DNA from: Gracilaria gracilis | Taxonomy: Eukaryota; Rhodophyta; Florideophyceae; Gracilariales; Gracilariaceae | Direction of reading: 5' to 3' | DNA: 64,000 bases | Assembly (NCBI GenBank): GCA_030374805.1 | Contig: JARGSG010000195.1 | Coordinates: forward strand, 682,001-746,000 | Shown: piece after piece, positions 48,656 through 57,357 of the stretch | Numbering within the stretch: position 1 is the stretch's first letter | Layout of the letters: every line of letters begins with the position of its first letter | The notes under the pieces: model-generated | What the model was told of the DNA's origin: nothing | Seen by the model: only the letters and a program-made list of their open reading frames with translations | Database searches by the model: none | Program-made: the position numbers and the translations under genes

Positions 48656-51600
48656 GTGATGAACGGTTCTCGTCGCACTCTTGGCGCCGTGGCGCAGCAT
48701 GAAGCGGAGATTTCGACAGCTGAAGTGTATAGCAAGCCCAAATGGACTGAAAGCCAGGCATTCTCAGTAGTGTCACAAGAGAGTTCGGGAGACATGGGCG
48801 CGTGGTTCGAAAGTGGAAGGTGTGGGCGCATGAACTCAGATGCACCTTCGACAGAAAGCGGCGCTGATGGTGGCGGAAATACGCCCACATTGGGCTGCAC
48901 GGGCGATGGCTCTGAAAACGGGACGGACCAAGCCATCACGCACGGTAACCCACATGCACAACGCGCGTACTATAAGAGCGCTATGGCCATGGCAGCCGCA
49001 GATGTGGAAAAGGACGCAGTCACACTCGGCGTGAACAACGAAGGAGGCAGTCTGGAAGACGCGTTACGACATGTACGCGCGCGCCACATCACGCTGGACA
49101 GCGGCTCAGTGGCACGCATCGCGCTTCAGATCTGTAGCGACATGCTACAGCTTCACGAGAAGGACATTGCATGGGGCGCCGTTGACCCGCGTCACGTCGC
49201 ACTGTCGCAGCGCGTGGACGACAACGGCACGTTGCCGCGTACGGGCCAAGCACGGATCTCCGAGTTCTGCGCACGGCCGCACGACGCGCCGCACACGGAG
49301 GAGGAAGACGACGACGACGACGGCGACGATGACGGCGCGTCCGCACGGCGGTACTTGGCGCCGGAAAGCGAGCAAAGCGGCGAACTGGACGCGGCGTGGA
49401 AGCGGAAGGCGGCGGACGTGTTCTCGTTCGGGCTGCTGTTGTTCGAGATGCTTACGTCGCAGCGGCCGCTTGTCGGCGTCAATGCGCCACGTCCTCATTG
49501 GGCGACGCGCGGAGGTGCAGATTTTGTCCACGCAAATTGCCCGCTGCGCCTGCTGGTGCAGCTGTGTTGCGCGCCGGATCCGCTCTCAAGACCGTCAGCG
49601 CGACTGCTTGAGCGCCGACTCAGCGCGCTCACTCGCCGAGACCGTCTCCACTGCCGCCGCCACAACGCACTGCACTGCCCGAATGCGTCCCACCGCCCGC
49701 TTCACATCCCTAGCACCCCCATGCACGGCGTGCTCACCGCGCACTCTGCCGCTTCTTCTTCGCCGGCCGTTGTGTCCGAGCGAGCCGCCGCCGAGCTGGC
49801 TGCTTTCCACGACGACGCCTTCGATTCCGTCACCGAGAGCGAGAGTTTGACCGACTCCGCCAGCGACGACGCGTCCGGCGGCGCACAGCGTGCCCCGCGC
49901 GTCAGCCCGCTTACCTCGCCGGAACAGCGTTCCCCAAATCTGCGCCATGGTGCCACCTTCCCCACACAAATGTCCGCCGAACCGCTCGTCCACACCAGGG
50001 CCGCGTCCTTATCTCACGTACGCCATGTGCAAGCAGGTCTTGATGCCATTCCGTCCGCCGCCGCTGAGCGTCCGTTACACCGTGCCGAGTCGTCCAAGAG
50101 CAAGCGCTCAAGGGACAACCCCGCCGACGACGCCGCCGCTGCCGTGTATGGCGAGTTCGCTGCCCAACCGCATCCGCACATCATTTCCCCTTACGACGTC
50201 GAGCGCGATAGCGCTGTACGAATTCAGCCTGCGTCGCCGTCCATGGGCAGTAGTCACGAGCATGTCGATAGCGCCGTAGGCACTGTTGACGGCAAGAATG
50301 TTATCGACGAGCATCGCATTTCAAAGGAGCATGTTGCGGAACCGGAGTCCTTCTCTACCTCTGTCACCGCTCACCCACTCGACCACTCCACCGCGCCAGG
50401 AGAGTATCCCAGTTCTTCCATGTCGTCGGCTTCCTTCCGAAGAAAGTCCTCAAAGTTGAGAGACGTCCTCATTCAGGAGGAACCCGTCGCCCATTTGAAA
50501 CACAATCTCCAACCACAAATGCACCACCAGCCGTCACCGGTGGTTGCAACTCAGTCTTACAAAGCGAACGCTGCCACCAACGACAGTCGTGAACTAGAGA
50601 AAGGAGCCCTCGACATCATAGGCGCTTCCATCGCGGAAGGGAACTATTCAGCAGTGCTGTCCACAATGAAGTCTCAACGCAAGTCACATGCTGTCGTGGT
50701 CGTCTCGTGCACATTCCTCGAATCGATATGCCGAGAGGAACGTTTGTACTTCGATTTCTGCGAGGAAGGAGGTATCGAGGAATTCATATCAGCCGTGCTT
50801 TTGTTTGGCAAAGTCGACACCACTCTATGTACGGTGGTCTTCAATTCCATATCTGCCCTTTCCACCCACCGCGATGACAGAGTAAGTCATCGATTACGCG
50901 GCATGGGTGTACCTTCCGTTATAATCGATATGTTGAGTTATTACAGGGCCGACATCGCTATACAGACTGCCGGTTGCGAGTGTCTGGCTCTCATGGCTCG
51001 CTCCAGCAAACAATCTCAGACTGCAATCGCCACACTCGGCGGTCCAGGCATCGTATACCGAATAATCACCCAGAATAATAGTAGCTTCAGGAACGTCGAC
51101 CTCGCACGTGCGTCTCTTAAGGCGGTACGTTATATGGCAGAGAAGAATGAACGCGCAGCTGAATACCTTGTGGAAGTGGCAGCGTTAGACCCTGTTTCAA
51201 GTGTTGCAGAGCTCTTTACCGAGAATGGAATCGAGCAAGACATTCTCGACGCCTTGGAGGCGTTCTCGTTTTATACTAATGGACGGAGAAGTATCATAAT
51301 GAGCTCTGGTATGAAAGCTCTGGCCATGATAATGCTCCGGAATCGGGAGCCACGTTTTCTCGTACAATGTTGTAATTTCATTCGTGCGGTTGCCCGATGG
51401 AATGACCCTGAATGTGAAACTGCAGTATTGCAATCTGGGATATCCGAGAGAATTGTGTCATTGATGGATATGTCAAACAGTATTGTTGGTGTTGAAGGTG
51501 CGCGCTTGGGTTGGTATGCATGTTATGCTTGTACGTTTCTCGCATCATTTGGTGCGAGGTCAAGGCAGAGACTTCGTCGGGTTGGTGCTGTGGAAGGCAC

Positions 51601-51970
51601 TATTGATGTACTTCGGAGACGGATGGAAGACCCGAAAGTTGTCCATATCGCCACCGATGCTCTCGCTGAGTTAATGAAGAATGAACCAGAAGCAAGACAA
51701 CTAGCAATGGATTACAATGTTGTCGGGTGCTTGAAGGAAGCTCTGATATTACACAAAGGGTGGAGCAGGGTTTTGAAGGCATTACAGTGGACTTTGGAGT
51801 TCCTTGCTGCACCAGAGGGGTCTTTCTTCGGTCCTGCGTATGGATCTCAATCACATCGAGAAATGATGAGGGAAAGTTCTACAAGGACACGCTCATGTCA
51901 AGGTGGGCAAAAATCCCAGACTTGGAAGTCAGCATTTGGGTTTATTCGTACCCCCTGGAAAAAGAGTTGA
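48656..51970 (+). CDS. Pseudokinase-ARM paralogue of the kinase at 41571-45755
   Basis: 1104 residues. The C-terminal half matches the upstream kinase gene closely along its armadillo-like repeats (SAVLLFGKVDTTLCTVVFNS; DYNVVGCLKEALILHKGWSR). In the kinase region only the C-lobe can be followed, starting at the hinge (GGSLEDALRHVRARH against GGSLGEALKHLRRDR). No glycine loop or VAVK lysine precedes it. The catalytic loop reads WGAVDPRHVAL against WGDAKPDNILL, so Asp becomes Ala175 and the metal-binding Asn is lost. DFG is replaced by EFC (203-205). An acidic insert of about 13 residues and AAWKRKAADVFSFGLLLFEML follow. It cannot bind ATP-Mg in the normal way, so it is a pseudokinase. The open frame and conserved ARM half argue for a functional scaffold rather than a decaying gene. 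The linker is Ser/His-rich. Confidence 0.85.
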   Translation: MMNGSRRTLGAVAQHEAEISTAEVYSKPKWTESQAFSVVSQESSGDMGAWFESGRCGRMNSDAPSTESGADGGGNTPTLGCTGDGSENGTDQAITHGNPHAQRAYYKSAMAMAAADVEKDAVTLGVNNEGGSLEDALRHVRARHITLDSGSVARIALQICSDMLQLHEKDIAWGAVDPRHVALSQRVDDNGTLPRTGQARISEFCARPHDAPHTEEEDDDDDGDDDGASARRYLAPESEQSGELDAAWKRKAADVFSFGLLLFEMLTSQRPLVGVNAPRPHWATRGGADFVHANCPLRLLVQLCCAPDPLSRPSARLLERRLSALTRRDRLHCRRHNALHCPNASHRPLHIPSTPMHGVLTAHSAASSSPAVVSERAAAELAAFHDDAFDSVTESESLTDSASDDASGGAQRAPRVSPLTSPEQRSPNLRHGATFPTQMSAEPLVHTRAASLSHVRHVQAGLDAIPSAAAERPLHRAESSKSKRSRDNPADDAAAAVYGEFAAQPHPHIISPYDVERDSAVRIQPASPSMGSSHEHVDSAVGTVDGKNVIDEHRISKEHVAEPESFSTSVTAHPLDHSTAPGEYPSSSMSSASFRRKSSKLRDVLIQEEPVAHLKHNLQPQMHHQPSPVVATQSYKANAATNDSRELEKGALDIIGASIAEGNYSAVLSTMKSQRKSHAVVVVSCTFLESICREERLYFDFCEEGGIEEFISAVLLFGKVDTTLCTVVFNSISALSTHRDDRVSHRLRGMGVPSVIIDMLSYYRADIAIQTAGCECLALMARSSKQSQTAIATLGGPGIVYRIITQNNSSFRNVDLARASLKAVRYMAEKNERAAEYLVEVAALDPVSSVAELFTENGIEQDILDALEAFSFYTNGRRSIIMSSGMKALAMIMLRNREPRFLVQCCNFIRAVARWNDPECETAVLQSGISERIVSLMDMSNSIVGVEGARLGWYACYACTFLASFGARSRQRLRRVGAVEGTIDVLRRRMEDPKVVHIATDALAELMKNEPEARQLAMDYNVVGCLKEALILHKGWSRVLKALQWTLEFLAAPEGSFFGPAYGSQSHREMMRESSTRTRSCQGGQKSQTWKSAFGFIRTPWKKS

Positions 51971-52393
51971 GTACCTGTTTTGGGGAGCATTAGTTATAGA
52001 TATCTAACGAATCCGAAGCAAATCGTGACGTCATTGTGCCGTTTTGGGAGCGCCCTTTGTACAGATAATGTTCCAGAACCTCAACGAGGAAAGAGGTCTA
52101 CGCAGCAGGTGCTACTTACAACACCCTTCGCGTGCGCTTCATGTAACTAGCACCGTACTATTTTGTGAAATAAGAATTTGTACCCGTGACTTATCCATGT
52201 TCCTGCTCGCTGAAGAACGCCACAAGTTAAGCTACAAAGAAGATTAATTTGATCACGGCGACGAAACGTTTTCCTTTCCACTCCAGTGTCAGTATTCTCT
52301 GACACCAACTGTTGAAAAACAGAGCCCCTCGTTCTACCTCACACCCTGGTTGGAGACGAATAACAAAGAGCCATAAGCCCAGGCGAAGAAGAG
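51971..52393. other. Spacer between the pseudokinase gene and the next gene
   Basis: 423 bp with no gene or repeat recognised; likely 3' UTR plus promoter of the same-strand neighbour. Confidence 0.5.
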
Positions 52394-54721
52394 ATGTGGA
52401 GATACAGAGTCCCTACAGTCAGAAATATAGGGGAACTAGGGGCTACAGACGATGTAGAGTCAATGAACTTAGCCAAATACGCTGATGCGGACGAAGATGC
52501 ATTACCTCTCGACCGTCCACGTGCGCCAAATTGTGCGGACTTCGGAAAGTTGCTCCGAAAAGAAAGCAATGACGACCGCTACGCAGATTTGAGTTCCTCG
52601 TATGAGGGTGAAAGCTCTACGAGAAGGTCCCCACTACCTGAAGATGATGGCACGAAGGGTACAGCTCGAAGCGGGACATTGACAAGAATCTTTAAGACAT
52701 TTGGAAAACGGAAGTATTATGTGCTGCAGAGTGATCAGATATGTGACCGTGAGGTTGATAATGCAGCTGTAAGACCAGAGGACTTATGGTTCCGAGAAGA
52801 ACATGGAGGCCTTCGGCCTAGAGGTAAAGATCACGATGAGAAAAATGTTCTAGTACATAGAAAGGGGGGCAGTTCACGCGGACCGTCTGTGAACAGTGGA
52901 GAGGAAGTCGTTCTTAATACTTTCGCTACTCCAAAGCCCTACTCAGAAAGCAACAAGAAGGAAGACGTGTCTCACAAGATAGGTGAAGGGCTGAGCGCTC
53001 AGGTGATTGTACTGGACAACGTGTTCGTAAGAACTTACAACTTGATTCGATTCCTGTTTACAACACTTTGCCAAGTTCTTATGAACTTCCTGACGCTCCC
53101 AATTCGAGTACTACAGGTGGAGAGAAATGAAATTCCCAAGGTGAAGAAGAATTCGCAAGGCTGTGAACCAAGCGGAAAACCACTCGACATAGAAAACTCT
53201 GTCTTCTCTCACAGAAGCTGCTCGGATAAAAGGCAGTTTGACACGCCGAAAAGTTTCCTAATGGGTGACAGTTTCAATCTTGAGAATTCGAATTCACGTT
53301 CACGGGAAAGGCGCTCCAACTCATCGCATTTTGATCTGACGACAGCTGCCGACGTAGGAAGGGTCCTTGATCTCAAGGTGTTAAAATCAGCCAGACGGCA
53401 CTCTGATACGAGCGAAATTGTTGAAATGAGGAACAGTATCGAGCGGAAAGTGTCCAAATCATCTTCAGGGCCAGAGAAGATGTTCACCGAAACAGCAACG
53501 GAAAAAGGCACGAATAGCGACATGAAAACCAACGACAAGAAACGAACATCTTCTAAGAACGTACGCAATAATCCTGAAGGTGCCAAGGGATTGAGCTTCG
53601 AGAATACAGATGGATATCTCAGCAACAAAGAGGTGGCCGACGCTCATAGGGAGAAACGAGAACTAAGTGTTCCTGTGGATAGTTCGAGGTTCATTCGCGA
53701 AACCCCAAGTGTGGGAACATCTACGGAGGAAGAAGATAGTGATGCATGGCTTTGGCACACGATAGAAAACTCAGACAAATGGATGGAAGAATCCGCAAGT
53801 ATTCTTCATCGGGCAGTGCCAGTGAAGAATGCAGCTTCTCCATTAAGGTTTGAGACTCCAAGGCAACTGCAGTGTGGGACTCATCACGGCCGCATGCATT
53901 CTTCAAATGGGGATTCGTTGTTATCACCCGAACCGGAGCCACGGAGAATGTTGGAGAGCAAAATGGGTGTAGGCGAAAGTTCTGTTGCGGATGTTTTGAA
54001 TGAGAACGAACGTGATGTTGAAGACTATGGAGCCATTCCTCCGGTCAGGCAACTGCGGATCCGTCGCAAAGCTTCAAAGAAACCATTACAACTTCCAATT
54101 CGTCGCATTGAACTGCGGCGTGAAAGAAGCACTGAAGAAGGGACAGGAAGGCAAATGCATCCCCGCATGATTTCTGCTAACCTTGAGACCCAGTTATTTG
54201 CCGAGAACGAAGACTTCGCGACTCCTCAAAACCCCGAACAGTTCGATCAGAATCAGCACATGTCAGCATCCCCGCACACACCCGTTGGGAACTCTGGGGA
54301 ACTTCAGAGGAAGGCTTCAATTCGTACAGGTATAAAAAACGATGTGAAAGCTGTGACTGAGTCTGTGAGACGGGTTCTGTTGAGAAACAAGGCGGAGCCA
54401 GACACTAGATTCACCAGTCCTCGATCCGCACAAAAAACTCTGACCATAATCGCTGATGTTATGGTAAGGGAGTTCGAATGTATGGTTGCAGTGCGAAGAA
54501 TGGGAGCATTTAAGATCAGAAGTGAGAAGATTTATTCACTAGACGCAAGGCTTAGGACTACAATGAGGTTTCGGGCGGTGGATGCGTTTTCGTGCAATGT
54601 GATCATCTGCCGTTCTCGCGACGATGACTTCACAGTTCCTACGGCAGATTACGTTAACTTTGTGGCTGGTCTGCAGCAAAGGTTCCTCAATACCGTAACT
54701 GGAGCTTGGCGATATCAGTAG
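52394..54721 (+). CDS. Long disordered protein with a C-terminal KA1-like segment
   Basis: 775 residues, one exon. Most of the chain is charged, Ser/Glu/Arg-rich and disordered. Around residues 205-245 there is a hydrophobic stretch (NLIRFLFTTLCQVLMNFLTL) that could be a membrane-embedded helix. The last ~85 residues look folded: MVREFECMVAVRRMGAFKIR, then LRTTMRFRAVDAFSCNVIIC and a final helix DYVNFVAGLQQRFLNTV. The strand-strand-acidic-helix pattern resembles the KA1 domain at the C-terminus of AMPK/CHK1/MARK-type kinases, which binds acidic lipids or the kinase domain. No kinase domain is present in this gene. It lies same-strand, 423 bp after the pseudokinase gene. The KA1 reading is by eye only. 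Confidence 0.6.
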   Translation: MWRYRVPTVRNIGELGATDDVESMNLAKYADADEDALPLDRPRAPNCADFGKLLRKESNDDRYADLSSSYEGESSTRRSPLPEDDGTKGTARSGTLTRIFKTFGKRKYYVLQSDQICDREVDNAAVRPEDLWFREEHGGLRPRGKDHDEKNVLVHRKGGSSRGPSVNSGEEVVLNTFATPKPYSESNKKEDVSHKIGEGLSAQVIVLDNVFVRTYNLIRFLFTTLCQVLMNFLTLPIRVLQVERNEIPKVKKNSQGCEPSGKPLDIENSVFSHRSCSDKRQFDTPKSFLMGDSFNLENSNSRSRERRSNSSHFDLTTAADVGRVLDLKVLKSARRHSDTSEIVEMRNSIERKVSKSSSGPEKMFTETATEKGTNSDMKTNDKKRTSSKNVRNNPEGAKGLSFENTDGYLSNKEVADAHREKRELSVPVDSSRFIRETPSVGTSTEEEDSDAWLWHTIENSDKWMEESASILHRAVPVKNAASPLRFETPRQLQCGTHHGRMHSSNGDSLLSPEPEPRRMLESKMGVGESSVADVLNENERDVEDYGAIPPVRQLRIRRKASKKPLQLPIRRIELRRERSTEEGTGRQMHPRMISANLETQLFAENEDFATPQNPEQFDQNQHMSASPHTPVGNSGELQRKASIRTGIKNDVKAVTESVRRVLLRNKAEPDTRFTSPRSAQKTLTIIADVMVREFECMVAVRRMGAFKIRSEKIYSLDARLRTTMRFRAVDAFSCNVIICRSRDDDFTVPTADYVNFVAGLQQRFLNTVTGAWRYQ

Positions 54722-54913
54722 TTATACCAGAGACTTCGCTCTCCTCGGGTGCAAACTCTTTGTCGTTGCATCTGGAAATAGTCAGTGAAACCTAGTTTTG
54801 TAGAACGAGTGAACGCATTTGTAGGAGCTAGTGATGAGTGCAGTGTGGCATGTAGCCGAATTCTGCCGCTCGAGCATCTTCAAAACTGATTCACATTCAT
54901 TTCAAGAACGAGA

Positions 54914-55289
54914 CTAATCTTCGTTTGACATATTTGCCGGCAGACCATTTTGGGATGCCTCGTTGCGACTTGTCTTTGCAAGTACTGCCAGAATTTTATC
55001 TTCGAGAACCTCCAACAGTTCGTCAGCGTCCTGCACTCCAACAGAGTGAAAGAATTGCAATTCTGCCAATCAAGGGATATGTGAGCAAGTGGTGAGTACC
55101 TATGCAGGTTATCCTAAATGCTTGAATGTCCATATGCTTCAACTTACTTCTCGCATCATCTCTGACGAAACCAATCATCGAGACCAGACTCTGTGCCATG
55201 TTCTTCGCCACTTGTTTCAGCATATTGGTTTCACAATCTCCCTGAGTTGACGCCACTGGAAGTTGAGATTCCGTTCGCTGATCAGACAT
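54914..55289 (-). CDS. Small helical protein, two exons
   Basis: Exons 55289-55148 and 55062-54914 with an 85-bp intron (GTAAGT...GGCAG) give 96 residues. Phase is kept, and the product is almost entirely amphipathic helix: MLKQVAKNMAQSLVSMIGFV in exon 1 and DADELLEVLEDKILAVLAKT in exon 2. The tail is short and Asn-rich. Proteins of this size and pattern are often subunits of coiled-coil assemblies (Mediator, BLOC or kinetochore type), but I cannot assign one. It sits between the KA1-like gene (convergent) and mS35 (same strand, 150 bp upstream). Confidence 0.55.
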
Positions 55290-55439
55290 TGTAGTAAGCC
55301 GGTGAGCTAACGAAAGTTCGCAGACAATCTCCTCTCAGTAGTGGCAGTGACAGCGTTTATAACGCTAAGTGAAACGAAACTTTCGCTTCGACTTCCGCGG
55401 CTATACATGAATGACTCCAAAATTCCGGCTCACCAGATA

Positions 55440-56219
55440 TCATTGTTTAGCTTCGCCGAGAACAAGCCGAATATCTCCAGCCTCTTCTATCTCATCTGTT
55501 GCCACCTTGCCCACCTCTTCCTTAATGTCATCCCATGAACGCAGGGGTCTAAGATCCAAACTCTCACCAACAGCAGTTTTGGCTGCCGCGACAAGTCGAT
55601 CGACTTGAGAAACTATATGAGCACGGTTCTCTTCTAAAGATGGATATCGGTTACACCCAATTCGTACAAGGCCTTCCTTCAATCGGGATCCAGAAAGTAT
55701 TCGAAGCGCCTCAGCAGCTGGCCTAGACAAGCTGAGGGAATCGATATTGATCTCAGCTGTCACTTTCTTTTCAATGGGATATGTATAAGGTTCAGGTAAA
55801 GACGTTTGGATCTTATTCGTGGAGATGCGAGTAGATCGCAGACAGGATATTGTGTGGGGAGTGATAACCGGTAGTAAACTTGCTGTAGCTCGCTCAGTCA
55901 TTCTCCGAGTTGTGGCTTCCACCATACGCGCGACAAGATCTGAGGCTAGTTCAGGAGTGATATCCTCCTCATCCATGTTGAGCGCTTGGTCTATTGGATC
56001 GGCGTCATGTTCTGTTTCGTCGATAATTTCAAATCCCTCCATCCCAAACTCATCTTCTTCAATCACATCCTCGGAGCCATCCTCTCCCTGTCCCTGGCCA
56101 TTGGTTTCTCGGTTTCCATCTATCGAAAAGTATCTCTTTTCCAAGAATGGAGCTGCGGAGCAGCTGTCCTTCACTGTTCGGCGATATACGCTGAAGAGTC
56201 TCACGCTGGTACGAATCAT
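55440..56219 (-). CDS. MRPS35: Mitochondrial small-subunit ribosomal protein mS35
   Basis: 259 residues, one exon. The N-terminus MIRTSVRLFSVYRRTVKDSC is a mitochondrial presequence. An acidic spacer follows. The conserved domain is at about residues 150-235: KKVTAEINIDSLSLSRPAAE, LRILSGSRLKEGLVRIGCNR, YPSLEENRAHIVSQVDRLVA. This matches the MRP-S28/mS35 family, in which a beta-strand V-L-x-V-x-L-x-x-L-x-L precedes a helix, G-x-R-Y, a strand and the R-x-P-x-x-x-x-N helix. mS35 is a mitoribosome-specific protein of the small-subunit head. The identification rests on pattern, not on high identity. Confidence 0.72.
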   Translation of the reverse strand: MIRTSVRLFSVYRRTVKDSCSAAPFLEKRYFSIDGNRETNGQGQGEDGSEDVIEEDEFGMEGFEIIDETEHDADPIDQALNMDEEDITPELASDLVARMVEATTRRMTERATASLLPVITPHTISCLRSTRISTNKIQTSLPEPYTYPIEKKVTAEINIDSLSLSRPAAEALRILSGSRLKEGLVRIGCNRYPSLEENRAHIVSQVDRLVAAAKTAVGESLDLRPLRSWDDIKEEVGKVATDEIEEAGDIRLVLGEAKQ

Positions 56220-56851
56220 TAGTGGGGATCTTGTTGAAGCTCTGCTCCAAACGCATCCAGTGTCGTTTCAATTGTTGTTCAACGAGCTTCTTCTGGGCTG
56301 GTTAATTACAGAACCTGGTCGATTATGCCTTCTGACGCATAGCCACGCGGCCCCCACGCCCATGAACATGCATAGAATCTGTAGATATCTGATACAGACT
56401 CGCTTGAGGGATGAATGAACGCAATTTATTTTAAGTGCCAGGAGCCAGTGAAGTCAAAGATTTACAACGGTACGGAGTACTCAAAACTGGACGCCGCCAT
56501 CTGGCACCCCCTACGCTACACTGGACAAACAAGCACAAACGAAGTTTTCCTTTCTCTCTTTCTCTCTCGTTCGGACTCAACGTATACGGCACGGACGCAG
56601 CCTCTGGTTTCCTTTACAAGAAGGGACACGTACACCGTGCGCCCAGCTCACATCTTCTGACATCGCCCCGCTTTTTGCCTTTTAACTGTTGAGGCGCTCT
56701 TCCCATTACTTCCTTTCCGACCGAAACTTGCGACTTGGACTTGTCATTGACGTGCATGAGCATCAGGGACAGTTTTCTGCGCGTTTAAGCATTTGAAAAT
56801 CGCCCTCCCGGCTCCTTCAGTTTGGCCGAGATCTTTCGTTCTGTGTTTCTT
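56220..56851. other. Intergenic region upstream of mS35
   Basis: 630 bp with no gene recognised. A tctgtagatatctgata sequence lies near 56379; the remainder is pyrimidine-rich in part. Confidence 0.45.
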
Positions 56852-57357
56852 ATGGCAACCGAGCGTCTGTTCGAACTACAGCGAGTCTTGTCGAAAGTTG
56901 ATTGTAGTACGATATAATCATTCATCCTGTTGTACAATCAGTTCCCACGGGAAACATCCGGCCAGACGGAAGCCTGCTTTCAACTCTTTCTCGAAAATCT
57001 TGAGGAACGGTACAACCGGAAATTTGAGAACTGCCGCGTGGTGCTTTCTTTAATCCTTGAAGACGTCGAACAACGACTTTTTGAGAATGAATCAAAGACC
57101 ACCCGAACCCGAAAAGAGAAGAAGCAGTAAGCTACTTCTTTGTTGCTGTCAAAGACCTTTATTCTGTAGGAGTTCTCCCTAATTGAAGAAGAGCTTTTTG
57201 CACCGAATCCTTGTCCAACGCTTGGTGACACTATCAACGACTTCAGGAGATTCGTTTTCGTGCCATCTTGGACCGAAGCTAAGACAGATTTCCCCCCGTC
57301 TCTTTCCGAAACAACACAACGAGCTAAACGAAAATTCAAGTCCTCGCTCTCATGTAC
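56852..57357 (+). other. Interrupted coding-like track (unresolved short introns or decaying gene)
   Basis: In a single plus-strand frame, three segments read like a helical protein: MATERLFELQRVLSKV (from 56852), FPRETSGQTEACFQLFLENL then RVVLSLILEDVEQRLFENES (56942-57127), and EFSLIEEELFAPNPCPTL then FRRFVFVPSWTEAKTDFPPS (57170-57357). They are separated by two stop-containing gaps of about 45 bp. A good donor (GTAAGC at 57127) and a TGTAG acceptor (57165-57169) flank the second gap, but splicing there would shift the frame. The segments could be exons with introns I cannot place, or a host gene losing its frame. No family is recognised. Confidence 0.35.

Noticed and set aside
48044-48939. 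Minus-strand frames opposite the start of the pseudokinase gene
   Set aside because: Cys/Ser/Arg-rich, no domain, antisense to a conserved paralogue.
48656-49700. Idea that the pseudokinase is a sequencing artefact of the active kinase
   Set aside because: Changes are many, spread over several motifs, keep the frame and include a new acidic insert; one error cannot explain them.
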